Below, in pieces: positions 6,068-12,069 of a stretch of 12,069 nucleotides of DNA. Source of the DNA: Bacteroidia bacterium (GTDB taxonomy: Bacteria > Bacteroidota > Bacteroidia > NS11-12g > UBA955). The notes beneath the pieces are model-generated. The model made no database searches. It was not told the DNA's origin and was given only the letters and a program-made list of their open reading frames with translations. The DNA lies in contig JADLHV010000053.1 in NCBI GenBank assembly GCA_020848595.1, forward strand, positions 1-12,069, read 5' to 3'. The translations under genes and the position numbers were made by a program. Each line of letters begins with the position of its first letter. Within the stretch, counting starts at the first letter, position 1.

Positions 6068-7456
6068 TTATCTATTGGCTATCTCTCCAATGTCTTTGAT
6101 GATTTTCATCGTTAGATTCCTCGCTGTGGTCTCCGATTTACTCTCTGCATAAATCCTAATAATGGGCTCTGTATTAGATTTTCTTAAATGTATCCATTCT
6201 TCATCAAAATCTATTCGAACTCCATCTACTGTGTTAATCGGGAATTTCTTGTACTTGTCTTTTATCTTCTCTAATACCTCGTCTGGATTGATGTCTATAG
6301 TTAAATCTACTTTGTTCTTAGATATGATATAGTTTGGAAATGTCATTCGCAATGCAGTACAAGATTTACCTGATTTGGATAAGGAGGATAAAAATAAAGC
6401 TATACCTACTAATGCATCGCGTCCATAATGTAATTCTGGATATATTATTCCGCCATTGCCTTCTCCTCCAATTACAGCTTTGGTCTCTTTCATCATGGCT
6501 ACTACATTAACTTCTCCAACTGCACTGGCCGAATACTTTCCTCCAGCTTTCTCTGTGATGTCTTTTAATGCTCGTGTCGATGATAAATTTGAAACAGTAT
6601 TGCCTTTTTTATGATGTTTTAATACGTAATCCGCTACTGCTACTAATGTGTATTCTTCTCCAAACATAGCACCATCTTCGCCTACTAATGCTAATCTGTC
6701 TACATCTGGATCTACACAAATACCTAAATGCGCTTTCTTCGATTTTACTGTTGAGGCTAATTCGGTTAAATGTTCTGGTAATGGCTCCGGATTATGCGCA
6801 AAATGTCCTGTTGGCTCGCAATTCAATTCTATAATTTCTGCAACGCCTAATGCCTTTAATAACATTGGTACTGCTATACCTCCACTCGAATTTACTGCAT
6901 CAACTACAATCTTAAACTGTTTCTCTGTTATAGCTTTTACATCTACTAATGGCAGTTTTAATATCGCATCTATATGTTTCTGTATGTATGATTTGTTTTC
7001 TTCATACTTACCTAAATTATTGATATCGGCATATTCGAATTTTTGAGCTTCTGCCATACTTAGCACAATCTTTGCTTCTTCTGCTGATATAAACTCGCCT
7101 TTATGGTTCAATAATTTTAAAGCATTCCATTGCTTCGGATTGTGACTCGCTGTTAATATGATACCTCCAGCTGCTTTTTCCATCATTACTGCCATCTCTA
7201 CGGTTGGGGTAGTCGATAATCCTAAATCTAATATGTCCAACCCCATTCCCTGTAAGGTGGCTGTTACTAAATCTGATACCATGCCGCCTGATAATCGGGC
7301 ATCTCTACCAATAACGATCAATTTCCCATGGCCTGCACTGCGTATCCACTCGCCATAAGCTGAAGCAAATTTGACAATGTCGACTGGGGTGAGGTTGTCA
7401 TTTGGAGTGCCTCCAATTGTTCCTCTAAAGCCTGATATTGATTTGATTAATGTCAT
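6068..7456 (-). CDS. glmM: phosphoglucosamine mutase (GlmM-type phosphohexomutase)
   Basis: This 462-residue protein is an alpha-D-phosphohexomutase, most likely GlmM, which interconverts glucosamine-6-phosphate and glucosamine-1-phosphate on the way to UDP-GlcNAc for peptidoglycan and surface glycans. All four family sites are visible: the phosphoserine loop TASHNP (residues 102-107, Ser104), the Mg-binding loop DPDVDR (249-254), the sugar loop GEGNGG (331-336) and the phosphate-binding loop RKSNTEPIIRIYAE (425-438). The sugar loop is of the GEGNGG kind, which I associate with archaeal-type GlmM rather than GEQSGH of E. coli GlmM, so phosphomannomutase or phosphoglucomutase activity cannot be excluded. 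A longer frame opens at 7519, but the start at 7456 (MTLIKSISGFRGT) fits the family, and the promoter box at 7473-7480 lies inside that extension. ychF follows after 19 bases. Confidence 0.93.
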   Translation of the reverse strand: MTLIKSISGFRGTIGGTPNDNLTPVDIVKFASAYGEWIRSAGHGKLIVIGRDARLSGGMVSDLVTATLQGMGLDILDLGLSTTPTVEMAVMMEKAAGGIILTASHNPKQWNALKLLNHKGEFISAEEAKIVLSMAEAQKFEYADINNLGKYEENKSYIQKHIDAILKLPLVDVKAITEKQFKIVVDAVNSSGGIAVPMLLKALGVAEIIELNCEPTGHFAHNPEPLPEHLTELASTVKSKKAHLGICVDPDVDRLALVGEDGAMFGEEYTLVAVADYVLKHHKKGNTVSNLSSTRALKDITEKAGGKYSASAVGEVNVVAMMKETKAVIGGEGNGGIIYPELHYGRDALVGIALFLSSLSKSGKSCTALRMTFPNYIISKNKVDLTIDINPDEVLEKIKDKYKKFPINTVDGVRIDFDEEWIHLRKSNTEPIIRIYAESKSETTARNLTMKIIKDIGEIANR

Positions 7457-7472
7457 TGATTTTATTGGGCTG

Positions 7473-7480
7473 CAAAAGTA
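7473..7480 (-). promoter_or_regulatory. promoter -7 box of glmM
   Basis: TACTTTTG on the minus strand matches the Bacteroidota TAnnTTTG box exactly. The -33 partner 19 bases further upstream is poor (ATTT instead of TTTG). Transcription would begin near 7466, about 10 bases before the ATG at 7456, giving a very short leader and excluding the longer in-frame start at 7519. Confidence 0.55.
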
Positions 7481-7586
7481 GTTAAAAAGCCTTAATTTAA
7501 AATAATAGATTACTAACAAATATTGTGTTGAAATATTATCTCTTCATATAATCTTAATAACACTTTCTAATCTTTATTCGTTTATT

Positions 7587-8633
7587 TTGCAAAATATCGT
7601 GAAATTAATTCATCTACTGCTTATTTCTACTGCTACTGTTGCTCTTGTAGTTAATTGTGTGCCTAAAAATCAACTTAATGACGAAGCCAATAACCATATT
7701 TTAAGTGTCGCTTTCTATAATCTTGATAATTTATTTGATACTATAGACGATATATCGCACAACGACGATGATTTTACGCCTAATGGTAAATATGGATGGT
7801 CTAATAATAGGTACCTTAACAAATTGAGAAATTTACAAAGGGTTATTGATACGCTAATCGATGGTAATTCTCCTGATGTATTCGGTGTGTGCGAACTCGA
7901 AAGCGCTCTAGCTTTCAAAGATTTAATGGATTCTAATTCGCTGCTAAAAGCTTATCAGTTGGTGCATTTCGACTCCCCAGATGAAAGGGGTATCGATGTT
8001 GCCCTCGCTTTTAATAGAAAGAAAATGTCGCTTATAAATGCTCTAAGTTTTAAGGTTAAATTGTCTCTCGATTCTAGTGATAAAACACGAGATATACTTT
8101 ATGTTAAAACTAAATCGACAATTAACAATGATACATTTAACTTTTTAGTCTGTCATTTCCCCTCTAGAAGGGAAGGAAAACTCCAAAGTGAACAAAATCG
8201 TATCGATGCCGCTAAAACTCTTAAATCGATTATAAATCAAAATTGTTCTCCAAATTCTAATATTGTTATTATGGGCGATTTTAATGATCAACCTTGGGAT
8301 AAAAGTTTAAGTTCTTCTTTAAACGCGCTCTCTAGATCTAAATGCCCCGATTGCTTTTTGCATAATTTAATGTTTGAATTGAAAAATGGTAGTGGCTCTT
8401 ATCGCTATAAAGGGCACTGGGAAAGACTCGACCAAATAATCATTAGCAAAGCCCTAACCAATGGTCTAGCTTCTGAATATATCGAAAATTCGCTCTCTAT
8501 CGTTCAATATGATTGGATGATTCAAGATGGAAATTATAAGGGTTATCCTCTCCGAACTTTTGGTGGTACTAAATGGCTGAATGGTTTTAGTGATCATTTG
8601 CCAGTCTATATAAAAATTGCATTAAACAACTGA
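7587..8633 (+). CDS. exported endonuclease/exonuclease/phosphatase-family protein
   Basis: This protein of about 348 residues has the whole active site of the EEP (DNase I/exonuclease III-like) metal-dependent phosphoesterase fold. Visible are FYNLDNLFD (43-51, Asn45), VCELES with Glu103, RGIDVALAF (134-142), VCHFPSR with His190, IMGDFNDQP with Asp231 and Asn233, ERLDQIIIS with Asp282, and SDHLP with Asp336-His337. The N-terminus has a hydrophobic segment (about 7-23) like a signal peptide, ending at Cys24. That Cys could be a lipidation site, but Asn at -1 is unusual. The enzyme is therefore probably exported. The start is uncertain: TTG 7587 overlaps a promoter-like TTATTTTG (7582-7589), so GTG at 7599 (MKLIHLLLIS) may be the true start. 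Its stop overlaps the ppk1 start by one base. The substrate, nucleic acid or a phosphoester, cannot be told. Confidence 0.85.
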   Translation: MQNIVKLIHLLLISTATVALVVNCVPKNQLNDEANNHILSVAFYNLDNLFDTIDDISHNDDDFTPNGKYGWSNNRYLNKLRNLQRVIDTLIDGNSPDVFGVCELESALAFKDLMDSNSLLKAYQLVHFDSPDERGIDVALAFNRKKMSLINALSFKVKLSLDSSDKTRDILYVKTKSTINNDTFNFLVCHFPSRREGKLQSEQNRIDAAKTLKSIINQNCSPNSNIVIMGDFNDQPWDKSLSSSLNALSRSKCPDCFLHNLMFELKNGSGSYRYKGHWERLDQIIISKALTNGLASEYIENSLSIVQYDWMIQDGNYKGYPLRTFGGTKWLNGFSDHLPVYIKIALNN

Positions 8634-10705
8634 TGGCTAGAAAAAAGAAATTAATTAACCGCGAACTAAGTTGGCTCTCATTTAATGATAGAGTGCTTCA
8701 AGAAGCATACGACCAAACTGTGCCTTTGCTCGAACGTCTGAAATTTCTTGGTATATTCTCTTCTAATCTCGATGAGTTTTTTCGTGTTAGAGTGGCGACG
8801 CATAAACGTATGCTGCATCTAAAATCTAATAGTAGTAATTATATTAATCGCCGCGAAACGCGCGAAACTTTACAGGATATCTACAATAAAGTCGTTATTC
8901 AACAAGTAAAATTTAATAATATCTACAACCAATTGTTGGAAGAGTTTAAATCTAAAAATGTATTCTTTGTCAACGAAAAACAACTCAATATTCAACAAAC
9001 ACTCGAAGTACGTAAATTCTTTAAAGAGGAAATTATCAATACTATTTTTCCACTCATCTTAAATGAAAGAAAAACTTTCCCTTTCCTTAGAGATAATACA
9101 GTTTACTTAGCATGTAAATTGTCGAATAGTATTACTAAAGAAAAAAAATATGCTTTAATTCCTTTACCTACTAAAGTTAAAAAACGATTTTATCAATTGC
9201 CTAAACAAGGGAACTCCACCTATATGATGTTTATTGATGATGTCATTCGCTGTAATCTTGATGTGGTTTTCTCTAGTTTTGAATACAATGTTTTTGAAGC
9301 TTATACAATTAAATTAACCCGTGATGCCGAAATTGATATCGATAATGATATTTCCTTAAATATTCTTGATACAATTCAAAAATCATTGAAGCAACGAAAA
9401 AAAGGTCAACCTGTTAGACTTATTTATGATCAAGAAATGCCGAATGATTTTATTAAATTTATTTATCAAAAACTCGCTCTTTCTAAAGATGAATTAATTC
9501 CTGGTCAACGCTATCATAATTTTAGAGATTTTATTGGTTTCCCTGATATCAAGAAAACGGATTTAAAATACCAAAAAATAGAGCCTTTGTATATTCCTGA
9601 ACTAGATAAGGCTAAAACAATGTTTAATGCTATTCGTCAACGCGATTATTTAATTAGTCACCCTTATCAACCCTTTAGCTATATTATTCGTATGCTGCGT
9701 GAAGCGGCTATTGATCCTGATGTTATTAGTATTAAAATGACATTGTATCGTGTAGCCGAAAATTCTAATGTGGTTAATGCGCTTATTAATGCCGTTAAAA
9801 ATGGGAAAAAAGTAACTGTTATGATGGAACTTAAAGCACGTTTTGATGAAGAACATAATATTTATTGGAGTAATAAATTGAAAGAGGAAGGCGCTACTGT
9901 CTTATTCACTATTCCAAGTATGAAAGTTCATTCTAAACTGTGCTTGATTACTAGAAAGGAAAAGAATGGAAATAAACTCTATGCTCATTTGGGTACTGGT
10001 AATTATAATGGTGATACTGCTAGGGTGTATTGCGACCATTCGGTGCTGACTTGTAATACTAAAATTACAACCGAAATTAATCGTGTGTTTAGTCTCATCG
10101 ATGATTTTAATCCATCTAAATATAAATTCACTCATTTACTCGTAGCGCCTATCAATTTAAGGTCGTCTATTCTGCGCTTAATCGACGCCGAAATTAGAAA
10201 TAAAAAGGCTGGAAAGGAGGCTTATATCATTATGAAAATGAATTCGCTTACGGATCCTGAAATAATTGAAAAACTTTATGAAGCGTCTAAAGCTGGCGTT
10301 AAAGTGCAAATAATTGTTAGAAGTATTCAATGTCTTTTAGCTGGTGTTAAAGGTTTAAGCGAAAATATTGAAGCTATAAGTATTGTCGATAAATACCTCG
10401 AGCATGCTAGAATTTATGTCTTTTGTAACGCTGGTAAAGAAAAAATGTATATGGGCTCGGCGGATATGATGTCTAGAAACTTAGATAGTAGGGTAGAGGT
10501 AGTTTTTCCAATCACGAGTGCTCATGTAGCCGAAGAACTAAAAGCTATGCTCAATATTCAATTGAATGATAATTGTAAGTCTAGAATTTTAGATGAATTC
10601 CAAATTAATGAATATAAACCCAATCAAATTCCTAGAATTCGTGCTCAAGTTGAGTTTTATAATTACCTTAAAAAGAAATACAATCATGTCAATACGTATA
10701 CCTAA
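8633..10705 (+). CDS. ppk1: polyphosphate kinase 1
   Basis: This 690-residue protein is Ppk1, which makes inorganic polyphosphate from ATP reversibly, usually at the inner face of the membrane. The start has the family motif NRELSWLSFNDRVLQEA (9-25), followed by RLKFLGIFSSNLDEFFRVRV (35-54). The ATP-binding and catalytic part is intact: HPYQPFSYIIRMLREAAIDP (343-362), IKMTLYRVA (367-375), VMMELKARFDEEHNI (396-410) and MKVHSKLCLITR (430-441) with His433, the counterpart of phosphorylated His435 of E. coli. His452 in AHLGTGNYN matches E. coli His454, and His591 in LEHARIYVF matches His592. Length fits the family. The ATG overlaps the stop of the EEP gene (TGATG), which suggests shared transcription and coupled translation. 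No exopolyphosphatase gene follows. Confidence 0.97.
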   Translation: MARKKKLINRELSWLSFNDRVLQEAYDQTVPLLERLKFLGIFSSNLDEFFRVRVATHKRMLHLKSNSSNYINRRETRETLQDIYNKVVIQQVKFNNIYNQLLEEFKSKNVFFVNEKQLNIQQTLEVRKFFKEEIINTIFPLILNERKTFPFLRDNTVYLACKLSNSITKEKKYALIPLPTKVKKRFYQLPKQGNSTYMMFIDDVIRCNLDVVFSSFEYNVFEAYTIKLTRDAEIDIDNDISLNILDTIQKSLKQRKKGQPVRLIYDQEMPNDFIKFIYQKLALSKDELIPGQRYHNFRDFIGFPDIKKTDLKYQKIEPLYIPELDKAKTMFNAIRQRDYLISHPYQPFSYIIRMLREAAIDPDVISIKMTLYRVAENSNVVNALINAVKNGKKVTVMMELKARFDEEHNIYWSNKLKEEGATVLFTIPSMKVHSKLCLITRKEKNGNKLYAHLGTGNYNGDTARVYCDHSVLTCNTKITTEINRVFSLIDDFNPSKYKFTHLLVAPINLRSSILRLIDAEIRNKKAGKEAYIIMKMNSLTDPEIIEKLYEASKAGVKVQIIVRSIQCLLAGVKGLSENIEAISIVDKYLEHARIYVFCNAGKEKMYMGSADMMSRNLDSRVEVVFPITSAHVAEELKAMLNIQLNDNCKSRILDEFQINEYKPNQIPRIRAQVEFYNYLKKKYNHVNTYT

Positions 10706-10712
10706 TTGATAT

Positions 10713-10742
10713 AATTATTAATGGGCAACAGTATTAATAATT
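10713..10742 (+). terminator. possible terminator after ppk1
   Basis: A ten-base, all A/T stem (10713-10722 with 10733-10742) encloses the loop GGGCAACAGT and runs into a T-rich stretch. It lies shortly after the ppk1 stop. The absence of G-C pairs makes it weak, and read-through to the next gene is possible. Confidence 0.35.
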
Positions 10743-10777
10743 TTTATATATTTTCGTTTGATTTTAATTAATTAAAT

Positions 10778-11299
10778 ATGAAGCATTTTCTTTTATCTAT
10801 TGTAACAATCTTTTGTTGCTCTTTTGCTAATTCTCAAGAATTCGGTTATATAACTGGTGCTAATAATTTGGGCTATAATGCTCAACGTTTTCAAATGCTT
10901 TATGGGATTTCTGGTAGTAAGAAATTTAAAGACTACTTTAATTTGGAAACAGGTGTATTTTATTCTCAACGTCAATACGAAAATGAAATTCAAGCTGATT
11001 ATCTAAGTTTTTATAATATGTTTCAATTTGGAACTTTTAAAGAAAAATATGGTATTTACGCTGGACCGATTGTCGCTTTAAATCCAACACTGCATCATAG
11101 CAATATTGAGAATCACACGTATGTTTCTGCAGGATTGGGATTGGGTGGTCGATTGCTTTTAGTGAAAAAAGTTTGGGCCGATGCTCGAATTGCTTATGAT
11201 AAGGGTTTAACTGGTGCTTATTTCAAAAATAATACTTACCAAAATTACGATGGTTTGTCGATTTTTCTAGGCTTGAAATTTGATTTTAGTTGTAATTGA
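10778..11299 (+). CDS. small outer-membrane beta-barrel-like protein
   Basis: This 173-residue protein begins with a clear signal peptide: a Lys-His start, a hydrophobic core (LLSIVTIFCC) and a probable cleavage after residue 19 (FANS before QEFGY), a form common in Bacteroidota. The mature part of about 154 residues alternates polar and hydrophobic residues with many aromatic and glycine positions, for instance LETGVFYSQRQYE, YGIYAGPIVALNP and AGLGLGGRLLL. It ends in the aromatic-rich strand LSIFLGLKFDFSCN, as expected of an outer-membrane barrel. It resembles porin-family small barrels in style, but I can name no specific family or ligand. It lies 72 bases after ppk1 on the same strand, with a weak hairpin between, so its link to ppk1 is uncertain. 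The Cys next to the C-terminus is unusual for a barrel. Confidence 0.75.
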   Translation: MKHFLLSIVTIFCCSFANSQEFGYITGANNLGYNAQRFQMLYGISGSKKFKDYFNLETGVFYSQRQYENEIQADYLSFYNMFQFGTFKEKYGIYAGPIVALNPTLHHSNIENHTYVSAGLGLGGRLLLVKKVWADARIAYDKGLTGAYFKNNTYQNYDGLSIFLGLKFDFSCN

Positions 11300-11445
11300 T
11301 TGTGTCTGCTAAATAGCTGTTACATTAACTCTTTTTTGACCATGTTTCTTTTCGAAATTATGTATCTCAAAACCCACTAATTCTAATAACGAAATCTGGT
11401 CTATATATCTCTAATAAACTCTAAACTTACTCAATGCCTAAAATG

Positions 11446-11480
11446 AAAAGCCGTCTTGAAAAACCAATTTCCAAGACGGC
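11446..11480 (-). terminator. intrinsic terminator of the enoyl-CoA hydratase gene
   Basis: GCCGTCTTG (11450-11458) pairs with CAAGACGGC (11472-11480). The stem extends inward by GAAA/TTTC-type pairs with one bulged base and leaves the loop AACCAA. On the minus strand it is followed by TTTT-CATTTT, so it ends the leftward gene that stops at 11506. On the plus strand no T run follows, so it would serve the outer-membrane gene less well. Confidence 0.75.
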
Positions 11481-11505
11481 CGAACATATAATGTGAGTTT
11501 CAGGA

Positions 11506-12069
11506 TTATTTACCTGTATAAACAGGTTTTCTCTTTTCTATAAAGGCTTTGATACCTTCTTTCTGATCTTCTGTTGAGAATGTCAGATAATAGTTCTTAC
11601 GTTCAAATGTTAATCCATCTGATAAGGTAGAATTAAAGGCCTTATTGACCGATTCTTTTGCAAGTCTTACGGCTAATGGTGGCAATTCTGTAATCTTACG
11701 AGCAATTTTTAATGCGCCTTCTAAATACTGATCTTCTGGATATACATGATTAACTAAGCCCATTTGTAAAGCTTCTCTTGCATCTATATAATCTCCAGTT
11801 AGTATAATCTCCATGGCTTTTGCTTTACCAACTGCTCTTGGTAATCTTTGTGTACCTCCAGCGCCTGATCCAATACCTCTGCGTATTTCTGGCTGACCTA
11901 ATTTAGAAGTCTCTGAAGCTACAATCATGTCGCATAACATAGCCAATTCGCAACCTCCTCCAACTACCCAACCTGATACTGCCGCAATTAATGGTTTCTT
12001 AAATCTTCCCATCTCATCCCAAATACTAAATTGATCTATAATCAATAAGTCGGTAGTACTACTTGTAGC
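11506..12069 (-). CDS. enoyl-CoA hydratase/isomerase family protein (partial, right edge)
   Basis: 187 residues of a crotonase-fold enzyme are visible. The frame stays open to the right edge, and roughly the first 70-75 residues of a usual 257-260 are missing, so the TTG at 12045 is not the real start. Family members add water to trans-2-enoyl-CoA in fatty acid or related acyl-CoA breakdown. Numbering from the edge, the oxyanion-hole region AAVSGWVVGGGCELAMLCD (29-47) carries Glu41, and GQPEIRRGIGSGAGGTQRLP (58-77) carries Glu61. These two glutamates, 20 residues apart, match the catalytic Glu144/Glu164 pair of rat mitochondrial hydratase, so hydratase activity is likely rather than only isomerase. 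The C-terminus with FSTEDQKEGIKAFIEKRKP is typical. Which pathway it serves cannot be told from the window. Confidence 0.92.
   Translation of the reverse strand, partial: ATSSTTDLLIIDQFSIWDEMGRFKKPLIAAVSGWVVGGGCELAMLCDMIVASETSKLGQPEIRRGIGSGAGGTQRLPRAVGKAKAMEIILTGDYIDAREALQMGLVNHVYPEDQYLEGALKIARKITELPPLAVRLAKESVNKAFNSTLSDGLTFERKNYYLTFSTEDQKEGIKAFIEKRKPVYTGK

Overview
The window is strongly AT-rich and looks like a chromosomal segment of a member of the Bacteroidota, probably Flavobacteriia-like. Three things point there: promoters of the TTTG-N19-TAnnTTTG type (an exact match stands before the tRNA gene), no clear Shine-Dalgarno sequences, and a tRNA gene with no encoded CCA. The taxonomic call is inference from these signs and from protein character. 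No mobile element, CRISPR array or rRNA is visible.

Layout. (1) Bases 1-1371, plus strand: the tail of an unidentified gene and a WcaI-like family 4 glycosyltransferase, apparently the end of a surface polysaccharide operon. (2) A two-way terminator near 1608-1629 separates it from a convergent WcaJ-like initiating sugar-phosphate transferase (1657-3075, minus). (3) Bases 3076-4788 form an accessory-looking, mostly non-coding stretch. It holds a GC-richer patch with inverted repeats (about 3274-3575), an AT-rich gene-free part, a possible 59-residue ORF, and 2.6 copies of a 138-bp tandem repeat. The last copy runs into an inverted copy of its own trailer module, which is the terminator trailer of a tRNA-Lys gene. 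(4) Minus strand: tRNA-Lys(UUU) with its own promoter and terminator, then the ychF GTPase gene and a phosphoglucosamine mutase gene, which probably share a transcript. (5) Plus strand, divergent from the mutase: a secreted or lipid-anchored endonuclease/exonuclease/phosphatase-family protein whose stop codon overlaps the start of polyphosphate kinase ppk1, then a small outer-membrane barrel-like protein. (6) Minus strand: an enoyl-CoA hydratase that runs off the right edge.

How the genes connect. The glycosyltransferase and the WcaJ-like enzyme act in making an exopolysaccharide or capsule, and GlmM would supply glucosamine-1-phosphate for UDP-GlcNAc used in cell wall and surface glycans. 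YchF, Ppk1 and the hydratase are housekeeping or metabolic genes. Most of the window is ordinary. The unusual part is the non-coding region at 3076-4788, above all the repeat array that shares its trailer module with the tRNA-Lys gene.
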